The notes under the pieces: model-generated | Seen by the model: the letters and a program-made list of their open reading frames with translations, nothing else | The model's database searches: none | What the model was told of the DNA's origin: nothing | Assembly: GCF_900141805.1 (NCBI RefSeq) | Contig: NZ_FQYN01000008.1 | Location: 62,001-126,000 of the forward strand | Length of the DNA stretch: 64,000 nt | DNA from: Hymenobacter daecheongensis DSM 21074 | GTDB lineage: Bacteria; Bacteroidota; Bacteroidia; Cytophagales; Hymenobacteraceae | Direction: 5' to 3' | Program-made: the position numbers and the translations under genes | Part shown: in pieces, positions 25,494-34,327 of the stretch | How positions within the stretch are numbered: the first letter of the stretch is position 1 | Layout: the number at the start of each line of letters is the position of its first letter

Positions 25494-26735
25494 TTAAGAA
25501 GAGTGGGAAGTGAGCAGATGATAGAGCTTGGGAAGCGGGTCGCCCAGCCAGCCCCGCACGGTGGTATCGCGCAGAGAGAAGTAGGTTTTGCCGGGCCCGC
25601 GCCCCAGCAGCTTATAGCGGATGAAGTTGGTGAAGGGAATGTAGCGGCCCAGCGCGAAGGACGAAGGCGCAAGCCGCTGCCCCAGCGCGACGCGGCAGGC
25701 CAGCACCGGAAAATTCATATTGGCCCGCACCGCCGAGCCCACCACCGTGAGCCAGAACCGGGTATTGATTTCGATGACCTTCATCTGCCGGGCGCGGGCA
25801 TCGTAGCGCAGGTCGAGGTGGGCCACGCCGTGCCAGCGCAGCGCCCCCATCACCTGCTGCACCACCTCGAGCACGGCCTCATTGCGCACAAACTCGATGG
25901 CCTCGGTGGGCGCGTATTTGGAAGCGGCGGGCAGCAGGCCCTTCTGAATGGAGTACGCCACCAGCTTGCCGTTGTCATACAGCACGTTGCAGTCGATGTC
26001 GTAGCCCTCAATGCAGTTCTGAATGATGTAGCTGCTATCGGCGGGCAGCTTTTCTACGGCCCGCAGCACGGCCGTGCGGTCTTCAAACAGCTCGATGCCG
26101 CCCCCGCCAATGCCGTCTACCGGCTTGAGCAGCACCGGGAACTGAAAATTTTCCAGCTGGGCCGCCAGGTTGCGGCGCACGTTCAGAATGGTATCCGGGG
26201 CCGGAATGCCGCGCTGCTGCATGAAGGCGCCGAGCTTGCTCTTGTCGGTGGCTATTTCGTAGGCCGCCGACTCCGGCAGCGGCAGCACCCGCACAAAGGC
26301 GGCCAGCGCCGCGCGGTGGGCAATGGCAAAGCGCATTCCGGCCACATCGATGGGGAAAAACACCTCGGCCCCGGTGGTTTCGACTACCTGCCGGGCAAAG
26401 GCCACAAATTCCGCGTCGGTCTTCTCTTTGGGCAGGTAATGATAGGCCCGCACGTAGCGCGAAAAGCGGTAGGGGCTGGCCGGGTCGCGGGAAAGCAGCT
26501 CAATAACGAGGCCTTTCTGCCGGCTCAGGCAAAACAACACGGCCCCGGTGAGACGGTAGTTGCTTTCCAGCACCACCACCGTGGCGGGCCCGGCCGGGCC
26601 GGGCCGCGCCGCACCAGACGCAGCCCGGCGTAGCACCGCCTCTTCGTTCAGCAGACCAGGGCGCGGAGTCTGAAGGAGGGGAATATGCCCGTCGGCACCG
26701 GCATATTCGAGTAGATCAACCTGGTCGGAGTTCAT
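25494..26735 (-). CDS. ATP-grasp domain protein
   Basis: A 413-residue soluble protein. ATDKSKLGAFMQQRGIPAPDT, PVLLKPVDGIGGGG (lysine and Gly-rich loop), YIIQNCIEGYDIDCNVLYD and MKVIEINTRFWLT (Glu and Asn metal ligands) are in ATP-grasp order. It resembles carbamoyl-phosphate-synthase-like ATP-grasp ligases found in surface glycan loci. Such enzymes join a carboxylate to an amine, so adding an amino acid or acid to a sugar is possible, but that is inference. It is the last gene of a five-gene minus-strand run beginning with rfbF at 30873, 50 bases after the SAF-domain oxidoreductase. Confidence 0.82.
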   Translation of the reverse strand: MNSDQVDLLEYAGADGHIPLLQTPRPGLLNEEAVLRRAASGAARPGPAGPATVVVLESNYRLTGAVLFCLSRQKGLVIELLSRDPASPYRFSRYVRAYHYLPKEKTDAEFVAFARQVVETTGAEVFFPIDVAGMRFAIAHRAALAAFVRVLPLPESAAYEIATDKSKLGAFMQQRGIPAPDTILNVRRNLAAQLENFQFPVLLKPVDGIGGGGIELFEDRTAVLRAVEKLPADSSYIIQNCIEGYDIDCNVLYDNGKLVAYSIQKGLLPAASKYAPTEAIEFVRNEAVLEVVQQVMGALRWHGVAHLDLRYDARARQMKVIEINTRFWLTVVGSAVRANMNFPVLACRVALGQRLAPSSFALGRYIPFTNFIRYKLLGRGPGKTYFSLRDTTVRGWLGDPLPKLYHLLTSHSS

Positions 26736-26785
26736 GAAGCAGAGAGAAGAAAATCTTGATAGACACTTGTATTACAGAACTTCAC

Positions 26786-28135
26786 CTAGCCAACGCTCAG
26801 ACTGGCTTCCGACACCGCCAGCGGGCTCGGTTGGGCGGCCAGCCCGAAGTAGGCTTCCTGCTCTTGGCGCAACTGGTCCACGAGGCGGCCTTCGGGCAGC
26901 AGCACGTCGTCGTAGGTCAGGGCCTGGTCTTTGGGTATGTCGCGCAGCAGGCGGCAGCCTTCGGCCACGCCCAGCGGCAGCAGGTTCTGGGCGCGGGCCA
27001 CGGCGTAGTTTTCGGCCAGCCCGTAGGTCATGTAGTGCCCGATACCGTCGAGCGTGTCGCCAGCCCGCAGCCCGATCTTGGCCGCCGTGATAACCTCCAC
27101 GCACGGCGCGCCCTGCGGCGCCAGCGCGGCATCCTGAAACAGCACGGCCCGCGCCACCGAGGTGGGCGTTTCGAAGTGGCACAGGTGGTAGGGCGTATAG
27201 AAGCAGTAGAGCGGCCCCGGCCCCAGCTTATACAGCTTGAGGTAGTGCTGCTGAATGGGGTCGTCGTGGGTGCCCAGGATGAACACGCCGGGACCAGGCT
27301 CGGCCCCCACCACGTAGTCTACGATGCCGGGGCCGCCGCTGAGCAGTCGCTCCGTGGGGTACCACTCCGCCGCCTTGCTGATGGGCGTGCCGGGCGCGAC
27401 GGTAGGCCCCAGCATACCGCGCTGCGCCACTTCCATGCCCAGGGCATTGGCAATGACGGCCTGCTCGAAGCTGATTTTGCTGCCATCGGCGAAGCTGGTG
27501 ACCATGCTCGGATTCTGCCCCCACTGCCGGGCAAATGCCTCCTGGGTGGTGGGGTTGCGGTAGGGGTCGTGCAGGCCTTTGATGTTGCCGCACAGCACGG
27601 GCTTCACGCCCAGGCCTTTCACGAAGCGGGCCAGGTTCAGCGTCACGCCGGGCTGGTCGCCGTCCGAAACGGTGTACACCACGCCGGCGCGGTCGGCGTA
27701 TACTTTCAGAATAGCACCCACCGTACCGTCCAGCTCGGCATTGAGCAGCACCACATGCTTGCCGTGCCGGATGGCTTCCAGCACCACATGCGCGCCGTGC
27801 TCCACGGCCCCGGTCACCTCAATGATGGCATCGATGCCGGCGGCGCGGCTCAGCAGCAGCGCATCTTCCGTAATGGCGGGCTGGCCCCGCTGAATGCAAG
27901 TTTCCAGCGCCAGCACCGAGTCCACTTCGCGGGCTCCCGGCTCGCCGGCTTCTTCGTAGGCGCGGCGGGCCTGGGAAAGGGTGCGGTTGGCAATGGCCAC
28001 CAGCTCCATGCCGGGCACGTAGCGGCAAATCTGAAGCGCCACCCCGCGGCCCATAAAGCCGGCTCCTACCATCGCCACCCGGATGGGTTGGCCGAGGCGT
28101 TGTCGTTGGGCCAGTGCAGTATCAATGATGAGCAT
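26786..28135 (-). CDS. NAD(P)-dependent oxidoreductase with C-terminal SAF domain
   Basis: 449 residues. The N-terminal Rossmann fold starts IRVAMVGAGFMGRGVA (about residues 18-33). The middle part resembles homoserine-dehydrogenase-like oxidoreductases (IEVTGAVEHGAHVVLEAI, VVLLNAELDGTVG). The C-terminus (about 365-435, NLLPLGVAEGCRLLRDIPKD) is a SAF domain as in antifreeze-like and NeuB C-termini. This family is often found in surface polysaccharide clusters near rfbF and rfbC-like genes. Substrate and direction are unknown. It is 46 bases after the epimerase at 28182-28745 and 50 bases before the ATP-grasp gene. Confidence 0.85.
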   Translation of the reverse strand: MLIIDTALAQRQRLGQPIRVAMVGAGFMGRGVALQICRYVPGMELVAIANRTLSQARRAYEEAGEPGAREVDSVLALETCIQRGQPAITEDALLLSRAAGIDAIIEVTGAVEHGAHVVLEAIRHGKHVVLLNAELDGTVGAILKVYADRAGVVYTVSDGDQPGVTLNLARFVKGLGVKPVLCGNIKGLHDPYRNPTTQEAFARQWGQNPSMVTSFADGSKISFEQAVIANALGMEVAQRGMLGPTVAPGTPISKAAEWYPTERLLSGGPGIVDYVVGAEPGPGVFILGTHDDPIQQHYLKLYKLGPGPLYCFYTPYHLCHFETPTSVARAVLFQDAALAPQGAPCVEVITAAKIGLRAGDTLDGIGHYMTYGLAENYAVARAQNLLPLGVAEGCRLLRDIPKDQALTYDDVLLPEGRLVDQLRQEQEAYFGLAAQPSPLAVSEASLSVG

Positions 28136-28181
28136 ATCGAGGCAAAAATCGGGTGAAGAAAAAAAGAGCGGGCGGGGCGGC

Positions 28182-28745
28182 TTATTCGCTGAGCTGCGCT
28201 TCGGCGGAAGGTATCATCAGCCGAAAATCAGGGTGATGCCGGTCCTTTTCCGACACCAGCACCGGTTCAAACGGCCACTGAATCCGGATGGCCGGGTCGT
28301 TCCAGCGCAGGCCCCGCTCCGAGCCGGGCGCATACTTGGCCGACACCTGGTAGCAGACATCGGTGTTGTCGGTGAGGGTGAGGAAGCCGTGGGCGAAGCG
28401 GGCCGGCACAAACAGCATCCGGAAGCTGGAAGCCGTCAGTTCCACGCCCAGCCATTGCCCGTAGGTCGCGGACTCTTCGCGCAGGTCCACAATCACATCA
28501 TAAATGGCCCCGTGGGTGCAGCGAATCAGCTTGGTTTCCTCGTAGGGGGCCAGCTGGTAGTGCATGCCGCGCAGCGTGCCACGCTTCGGGTTCGACGAGA
28601 CGTTGGCCTGCAGCGGCGGCATCAGAATGCCGTGGGCCGCAAACTCATCCTCGCACCAAGAGCGGGCGAAAAAGCCCCGCTCGTCGGCCATGCGGTCTAC
28701 ATCAATAATGAAGGCTCCGGATAATTCGGTTTCGGTGAAGATCAT
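28182..28745 (-). CDS. rfbC: dTDP-4-dehydrorhamnose 3,5-epimerase-like protein
   Basis: 187 residues from ATG 28745 (MIFTETELSGAFIID). The cupin-type RmlC fold is clear from DERGFFARSWCEDEF, LRGMHYQ (catalytic His), FVPARFAHGFLTL and NDPAIRIQWP. The frame is open much further upstream, but those residues are antisense-like low-complexity sequence and no RmlC homologue has them. It lies in an operon led by a glucose-1-phosphate cytidylyltransferase, so the substrate is more probably a CDP-4-keto-6-deoxy sugar than dTDP-rhamnose; no rmlA, rmlB or rmlD is in the window. The assignment of fold is firm, of substrate weak. Confidence 0.88.
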   Translation of the reverse strand: MIFTETELSGAFIIDVDRMADERGFFARSWCEDEFAAHGILMPPLQANVSSNPKRGTLRGMHYQLAPYEETKLIRCTHGAIYDVIVDLREESATYGQWLGVELTASSFRMLFVPARFAHGFLTLTDNTDVCYQVSAKYAPGSERGLRWNDPAIRIQWPFEPVLVSEKDRHHPDFRLMIPSAEAQLSE

Positions 28746-28798
28746 AGCGAAAGAATGGGCTTTGGTGGAAAAGGAAGGGCAGCAATGGTGGTTGGCGG

Positions 28799-29908
28799 TC
28801 AGGAAAGGGCCATTTCGGTCGGGCTGGGGGCGGGCTCGGGCGCGGCGGCGGCGGGCCGCGGCTCGTGCCAGCCAAGGCGGGCATCGAGCTGGCCGGTGTC
28901 GCGCAGGGCCGTGAGCACCCGCAGGCGCATGAGCTGCGAGGAGCGGAACTCCGGGTCGCGGAAATTCATGCTCAGCAGGCCCGCGTGCAACTCCGTGATG
29001 GTGTCGGCGAGGGTGCGGCGGGGCTGGTGGTGCGGGGCCAGCTGCCGGAACAGGCTGAAATCGACGCGGTAGGAGCGCTTGTCGGGCGGGGCGCTGGGGT
29101 TCAGCTCCACCTCGGTGCCCGGAATGATGTGGGCAATGGCAGCGGCCAGCTCCCGCACCTGGTAGTTCCACTGCTCCGAGCCGGCATTGATGGCCAGAAA
29201 AGCCCCACCGCAGTCAGCCGGCCGGCCAATGGCCCACTCGATGGCGCGGGCCATATCCTGCACATGAATAAGAGGCCGCCAGGGCGAGCCGTCGCTCAGA
29301 ATGCTGATGCGGCCCGTGGCCACGGCCCCGGCCACGAAGTCATTCACCACCAGGTCCAGCCGCAGCCGGTCGCTCCAGCCGCAGGCCGTGGCGAAGCGCA
29401 GGCACGTGATGCGGAAGCTGTCATCGGCCAGCGGGGCCAGGTCCTGCTCGCTCAGCACCTTCGAGCGGGCGTAGGCCGTCAGCGGGTTCAGCGCCGAGTC
29501 TTCGGTTTTGGCCCCCTCGCCCCCGGCCCCGTACATACTGCACGAGCTGGCAAACACGAAGGCTTTCACCCCGGCCTCCCGGGCCAGGCGGGCCAGCCGG
29601 ATGCCGGCCCGATGGTTGATTTCCAGCGTCACTTCCTCATAAGTCTGGCCCATGGGGTCGTTGGAAATGGCGGCCAGATGCACTACCGCGTCTACGCCCT
29701 GCAGCAGGGCGGCCGGCAACTGGCGCACGTCGCCAAAGTGCTGGCAATCGAGGCGGGCTTCGGGCAGGCGCTGCCCGCCGGTGAGGCAATGAGCAAAGTA
29801 GGCCATGTCGTAGCCGATCAGCTCGGCCTGCGGAAACTGCTGGCGCAGGTGCCGCACTACGCCCGGCCCCACGTAGCCCATGTTGCCGGTGATAAGAATG
29901 CGCTGCAT
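28799..29908 (-). CDS. NAD-dependent epimerase/dehydratase (SDR) of the CDP-sugar operon
   Basis: 369 residues from ATG 29908 (MQRILITGNMGYVGPGVV, the Rossmann start; upstream open frame discarded). SSCSMYGAGGEG and the catalytic YARSK are present, as is the HLAAISNDP segment of extended SDR sugar epimerases/dehydratases. It sits between rfbF and rfbC in the place where CDP-glucose 4,6-dehydratase (rfbG) is normally found, but I do not see Gmd/RfbG-type motifs. It could be a 4-epimerase, a dehydratase or a reductase. The C-terminal 20 residues are Pro/Ala-rich (EPRPAAAAPEPAPSPTE) and probably disordered. Confidence 0.82.
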   Translation of the reverse strand: MQRILITGNMGYVGPGVVRHLRQQFPQAELIGYDMAYFAHCLTGGQRLPEARLDCQHFGDVRQLPAALLQGVDAVVHLAAISNDPMGQTYEEVTLEINHRAGIRLARLAREAGVKAFVFASSCSMYGAGGEGAKTEDSALNPLTAYARSKVLSEQDLAPLADDSFRITCLRFATACGWSDRLRLDLVVNDFVAGAVATGRISILSDGSPWRPLIHVQDMARAIEWAIGRPADCGGAFLAINAGSEQWNYQVRELAAAIAHIIPGTEVELNPSAPPDKRSYRVDFSLFRQLAPHHQPRRTLADTITELHAGLLSMNFRDPEFRSSQLMRLRVLTALRDTGQLDARLGWHEPRPAAAAPEPAPSPTEMALS

Positions 29909-29967
29909 ATACTTGAAAATCAGAAGGGAGAGAGAAGTAGGAAATGGAGCCGGTTGGCGGAAATGGC

Positions 29968-30873
29968 TCAGCTCTGGGGCAGCACCGTGGCGGCAGCCAC
30001 GCGCTGCCCGGCCGGGGCCGTCACGGCCGAGGTCATTATCTGGGTCAGCACGGGGTCGGTGTCGGGGCTGGCCGCGGCATCGGCGGGGGCATTGTCCCAC
30101 ACTTTCCAGCGGGCTTTGCCGGCGCTCCACATTTCCTCCAGCATGTTCCGGTCGCGCAGCGTGTCCATGGGCTGCCAGAAGCCGGTGTGGCGGAAGGCGG
30201 CCAGCTTGCCTTCGGCGGCCAGGCGCTCCAGCGGGGCTTTTTCCCATACCGTGCTGTCATCGGCAATGTAGTCGAACACCTGCGGCTCCAGCACGAAGAA
30301 GCCGCCGTTTATCCAGGGCGTTTCGCCGCCTTCGGGCTTTTCGGTGAAGCTGCCGATGCGGCTGGCCTCATCGGCAAGCGAAAACACGCCGAAGCGGCCC
30401 GGCTGGCGCACCGCCGTGAGCGTGGCCAGCGCCCCCTGCTCCTGGTGGTAGCGAATGGCGGCCCGAATATCCACGTCGCCCACGCCGTCGCCATAGGTCA
30501 GGCAAAATGGCTCATCGTCAGCCAGATGCTCGCGCACGCGGCGCAGGCGGCCGCCGGTCATGGTTTCCTGGCCCGTGTCCACCAGTGTCACCGTCCAGGG
30601 CTCGGCGTTGCTCCGATGAATCTGCATCTCATTGCGGTCCATCCGAAACGTGACATCGGAATTGTGCAGAAAGTAATCGGAGAAGTACTGCTTTATCATG
30701 TGGCCTTTATAGCCGCAGCAAATCACAAAGTCGCGGATGCCGTGATGGGCATATATTTTCATGATGTGCCACAGAATGGGCCGCCCACCCACTTCTACCA
30801 TTGGTTTGGGCCGTACGCCACTTTCTTCGCTGATGCGGGTGCCGTAGCCCCCCGCCAGAATAACTGCTTTCAT
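29968..30873 (-). CDS. rfbF: Glucose-1-phosphate cytidylyltransferase
   Basis: Makes CDP-glucose from CTP and glucose-1-phosphate. [17 protein letters not shown] is the nucleotide-binding loop, [16 protein letters not shown] and [11 protein letters not shown] follow, and [13 protein letters not shown] is typical of RfbF near the C-terminus. The enzyme family is usually about 257 residues; this one has 301, the extra residues being a tail after KVWDN with no known domain. It is the first gene of the minus-strand operon down to 25494. CDP-glucose normally enters 3,6-dideoxysugar synthesis, but rfbG and rfbH homologues are missing here. Confidence 0.93.
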   Translation of the reverse strand: MKAVILAGGYGTRISEESGVRPKPMVEVGGRPILWHIMKIYAHHGIRDFVICCGYKGHMIKQYFSDYFLHNSDVTFRMDRNEMQIHRSNAEPWTVTLVDTGQETMTGGRLRRVREHLADDEPFCLTYGDGVGDVDIRAAIRYHQEQGALATLTAVRQPGRFGVFSLADEASRIGSFTEKPEGGETPWINGGFFVLEPQVFDYIADDSTVWEKAPLERLAAEGKLAAFRHTGFWQPMDTLRDRNMLEEMWSAGKARWKVWDNAPADAAASPDTDPVLTQIMTSAVTAPAGQRVAAATVLPQS

Positions 30874-31421
30874 ACGTGCGCGTATTGGTTTGGTCAGAAG
30901 AGAGAAGGAAGAAAGGAGAGAGGACGAATCAGCCAGCCCGCTACTGATAACGCGCTAGTATTTGGTTGCTGAAATATAGAGTATATTATAATATTATCAA
31001 TAAAAATTGTTAAAATATTTTTATAAAGATCAAAAATACATTGCTATTATCCACATGAATGATTTAAGCACGCACCCAGGCCTTCAGCGGGGCTTCAGCA
31101 GCAGTTCTTTCAGGAATGACAAGGACTTCTAGCCGAAGAGCCGGGAGTCGGGCAGGCCACCGGAAGTCGGCTGGCAGCACGATTGGCTGGCACTTCGCTC
31201 CTACTGCCGTTGCCGAAGCAAGCAGTTTCCGCGTAGCCGCGTCAGGTTTGCCGGCCGGCCACTGGCTGACCATAAAAGAGGCGTAGCGTCGCCACAAGCG
31301 TCTGAATGCCTCTGTCGTCGCTACGCCGCCTTGGTATGTATATTCTTGAATTCTAACACATTGCTACCGCCCGCACCACCGAACAGCCGGGCCGTAGGCA
31401 GCACGCCCGCCGCCGCCGGCC
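30874..31421. other. Intergenic region upstream of rfbF
   Basis: AT-rich from 30970 to 31055 (likely rfbF promoter; on the minus strand TATTTTTG near 31031-31038 fits TAnnTTTG, but no clear -33 element is seen). The GC-rich remainder has one short minus-strand frame (31064-31297) that I do not consider supported. No gene is recognised. Confidence 0.45.
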
Positions 31422-32192
31422 TCAGGCCGGCACGTGCGGCCGGCCGGCTAGGTGGCTCAACGCCCGCCGCCCCACCAGATACACGAATTTTGTGTTGGTA
31501 TGCAGGTATCGCCGCCACAGGCGGCGCGGCTCCAGCCACAGCCGGTAGGCCCATTCGAGCCAGAGCTGCCGGGCCCAGCGGGGCAGGCGCGGCTCCAAGC
31601 CAGCATATACCGGAAAGGCCTGCCCCACCCCCAGCATACAACTGCGGATGCGGCCCTGGTGCTCGGCCATCCAGCGCTCCTGCCGCGGGCAGCCCAGCGC
31701 CACAAACAGCAGATCGGGGTCGGCGGCATTGATGGCGGCGGTTTCGGCGGCATCTTCCTCGGCCGTGAGCGGCCGGAAAGGCGGCGAATAGGCCCCCACA
31801 ACGCGCAAACCGGGGTGCTCGCGGCGGGCGCGGGCGACCATGGCCGCCAGCACGGGCTCGGTGGTGCCGTAGAAATAAACCGATTGCTCACGGCTGGCGG
31901 CTTCCGCGAGCAGCGCGGGCAGCAGGTCCATGCCGGCCACGCGCGACTGCCGCTGCCCATGAAACAGGCCCACGGCCGCCGCTACGGGGCTGCCATCGGG
32001 CACTACCAGGCTGGCCTCGTCCAGAATGCGCCGAAACTCGGGGTGCTGGTGCGCCTCAACCAGCATGTGCACATTGGCGCAGCACACGTACGCCGACGAC
32101 CGGGCCGCCCCCATGTCCAGAATGGTGCCGACGAACTCGGCGAAGGTGCCGGTCGAAATCCACGAGTCCAGCACGAGGCGTTTGGGTAGCAT
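31422..32192 (-). CDS. WecG/TagA/CpsF family glycosyltransferase
   Basis: 256 residues from ATG 32192 (MLPKRLVLDSWISTGTF). Family marks are ANVHMLVEA, VVPDGSPVAAAVG (PDG motif), YFYGTTEPVL, and LFVALGCPRQERWMAEH. These GT26 enzymes add the second sugar, often N-acetylmannosaminuronate or a similar residue, to the undecaprenyl-linked primer. The frame is open to 32351, but homology starts at 32192. It is 176 bases downstream of the WcaJ-type priming enzyme, which fits a joint role in starting the repeat unit on the lipid carrier. Confidence 0.9.
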   Translation of the reverse strand: MLPKRLVLDSWISTGTFAEFVGTILDMGAARSSAYVCCANVHMLVEAHQHPEFRRILDEASLVVPDGSPVAAAVGLFHGQRQSRVAGMDLLPALLAEAASREQSVYFYGTTEPVLAAMVARARREHPGLRVVGAYSPPFRPLTAEEDAAETAAINAADPDLLFVALGCPRQERWMAEHQGRIRSCMLGVGQAFPVYAGLEPRLPRWARQLWLEWAYRLWLEPRRLWRRYLHTNTKFVYLVGRRALSHLAGRPHVPA

Positions 32193-32368
32193 AGCAAGCC
32201 GATGAGGTGAAAAGACAAGGACAGACGGATAAAAAATTGGAAGGGGTTGGGAGCAGCCCGGCCGCCGGGTCTGGCCGACCCTGGCTACCGGAGCTGCTCC
32301 CTCCCCCTCCCTTTTTTGGGTGTAGCGAAGGGCCACGACCGAGGCGAGCAAAAAGCCGCCCGGCGCTT

Positions 32369-33766
32369 CTAATAGGCGTTTTTCTCGCCCCGAATCATAT
32401 TCCAGACGGTTTGCCCGATGATTTTCATATCCAGGCCAAAGGTCCAGGTTTCCATATACTTCAGGTCATATTCTACCCGCTTGCGCATAGCCTGCGGGGC
32501 GCGGGTTTCGCCCCGGTAACCGTTCACCTGCGCGTAGCCCGTGATGCCGGGCGTCACGCCGTGCCGCATCTGGTAGGTGCGAATGTGCTTGGAGTACTCT
32601 TCCAGCTGCGACACCATGTTGGGCCGCGGCCCTACCACCGACATGTGCCCGAGCAGCACGTTGAAAAACTGGGGCAGCTCGTCGAGGTTGTACTTGCGCA
32701 GGTAGCGGCCCACGCGCGTGATGCGCGGGTCGGCTTTGGTGGCTTGCAGCTCGGCCTGCCCGTGGCCGGCGCTCATGGTGCGCAGCTTGTAGCACGGAAA
32801 CAGGTGGTTGCGCTTGCCGGGGCGCATCTGCTTGAAAAACACCGGCCCCGGCGAATCCAGCTTGATGATCAAGGCCAGCACGGGCAGAATGAATGGGAAG
32901 ATGCCGCAGATGACTGTCAGGGAGAAACTAATGTCGAAGAGGCGCTTGAGCAGCTGATTGGTGCGGATGTGCAGCGGCTCGTGCCGGATGGTGAGAATAG
33001 GCAGGTGGTCGTAGTAGTACACATTCACGTCTTTGCGCACAGTGCCCCGGAAATCGGGCACGATGCGGAACGACAGAAAATGGTCGTCGGCGAATTGCGA
33101 CAGGTCCTCAATCAGGCTGTGCTGGTCCAGCGGCAGCGTGAAGTATATCTCGTCAATCTGCGTGCGCAGGCAGTAGGCTTTCATCTCGGCCAGCGGGCCG
33201 CGCACGAGGTTGCGCAGACCGGCGGCCACGGGCTCATCGGCAAAGAAACCCTCAAACTGGTTGCCAACCGGGTCGTGCGAGCCCAGAAACCGATAAAGCT
33301 CCTGCGCACTTTCGCCCGCTCCTACTATAATGAAGCGGCTGTGGGGCCGGGCAATGTGGCGGTGGTAGGCGCGGTAGCTGAAAGTGAGCAGAAAGCGCCC
33401 GCATACCACGCTGGTAACGGCCAGCGTATATACCGCAAACAAGTAGCGCAGCGGCAGCCAATACATGTGCAGCACCAGCACCACCACCAGCACAATGCTG
33501 GCATGCAGCAGAAACGCCCGCATCAGATACAGCAGCTTCTCCGGGTACGTAATCAGCTTATCGACCCGGTAGATATTGGCCAGCTGCCCCGACAGAATCC
33601 ACCAGAGCAGCGCGAAAATGGCGAAGAAGAACGGATAATAGCCCCCAAACTTCCAGGAGCCCATAATCAGCCAGCCCGCCACGCGAAAGGAGGCAAAAAT
33701 CAGCAGCACATCAATTGCGGGCAGAATAAAGCCGGAAGCGTCGGAGTAGTGTCTGTAGCGTTCCAT
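32369..33766 (-). CDS. Undecaprenyl-phosphate glucose phosphotransferase (WcaJ type)
   Basis: 465 residues. N-terminal hydrophobic segments (IDVLLIFASFRVAGWLIM, YYPFFFAIFALLWWIL, LHASIVLVVVLVLHMYWL and others) anchor it in the inner membrane. A cytoplasmic CoA-binding-like region follows, and the C-terminal bacterial sugar transferase domain starts at KRLFDISFSLTVICGIFPF. KLDSPGPVFFKQMRPGK, YKLRTM, LRKYNLDELPQFFNVL and GHMSVVGPRPN are all present. It moves glucose-1-phosphate (or a related sugar) onto undecaprenyl phosphate and so begins the polysaccharide repeat unit. A promoter is predicted at 33845-33874. Confidence 0.94.
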   Translation of the reverse strand: MERYRHYSDASGFILPAIDVLLIFASFRVAGWLIMGSWKFGGYYPFFFAIFALLWWILSGQLANIYRVDKLITYPEKLLYLMRAFLLHASIVLVVVLVLHMYWLPLRYLFAVYTLAVTSVVCGRFLLTFSYRAYHRHIARPHSRFIIVGAGESAQELYRFLGSHDPVGNQFEGFFADEPVAAGLRNLVRGPLAEMKAYCLRTQIDEIYFTLPLDQHSLIEDLSQFADDHFLSFRIVPDFRGTVRKDVNVYYYDHLPILTIRHEPLHIRTNQLLKRLFDISFSLTVICGIFPFILPVLALIIKLDSPGPVFFKQMRPGKRNHLFPCYKLRTMSAGHGQAELQATKADPRITRVGRYLRKYNLDELPQFFNVLLGHMSVVGPRPNMVSQLEEYSKHIRTYQMRHGVTPGITGYAQVNGYRGETRAPQAMRKRVEYDLKYMETWTFGLDMKIIGQTVWNMIRGEKNAY

Positions 33767-33844
33767 ACGGGTTCAGGGGTAGGCAGCACAACCAACTGGG
33801 AATGAGCACAGCAGTAGATTGTTATCTACTGACTGACTATAGAA

Positions 33845-33874
33845 CAAAGAAACTGTTTTTTATGCTTTAAACAA
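33845..33874 (-). promoter_or_regulatory. Likely promoter of the WcaJ-type gene
   Basis: On the minus strand TTG (33874-33872) is followed after 19 bases by TTTCTTTG (33852-33845), close to the TTG-N19-TAnnTTTG pattern (one mismatch in -7). It is 79 bases before the ATG, in a strongly AT-rich stretch. The rest of the 33767-34200 gap has no recognised gene. Confidence 0.45.
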
Positions 33875-34200
33875 TATTTAATATAACTTTTATTTATAAA
33901 AATAAAATACAAACTAAAAATCAGTCAGTTACGAGCATAATTGAGACTTTCTTCCTATCCCCAGACTTCTAATGGGGTAAGCAGCTGGCCCATAACCGGT
34001 AGCAGTAGTACAGCAGCAACACCATTGAGGCAGTGAAGGGAGATCATAGCCTATACCTGCTTCCGGCTCCGGGCCACTTATAGCGAGCGGCAAGCGCTAT
34101 TTGACAGGTGCAGTGAAACCTGCTGGCAGTAGCTGTCAGCGTTATACCGCTTCAACGGCAGACAAACCGGGAACAACTTCCAGACAACTGCCCCAAAGCA

Positions 34201-34238
34201 GAAAGCCATTGCGGAGCAGATGCCCGGCAATGGCTTTC
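34201..34238 (-). terminator. Terminator of the 34328 gene
   Basis: GAAAGCCATTGC (34201-34212) pairs perfectly with GCAATGGCTTTC (34227-34238). It is 90 bases beyond the stop of the minus-strand gene at 34328. Confidence 0.7.
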
Positions 34239-34327
34239 AGTGATTTTGTCAGGAAGCAGAGCCGGCTGCCTGAGGGGCGGAGCACCCGCCGGCTCGGTAC
34301 GGGCGCTATCGGCTAACCCATATGTGG

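Noticed and set aside
26756-28156. 466-codon plus-strand frame
   Set aside because: Antisense to the SAF-domain oxidoreductase; no domain seen.
31064-31297. 77-codon minus-strand frame upstream of the WecG-type gene
   Set aside because: No family, no clear start signal, and it lies in mixed-composition intergenic DNA. I could not decide between a tiny gene and chance.
32207-33805. 532-codon plus-strand frame
   Set aside because: Antisense to the WcaJ-type transferase, which has all family motifs.
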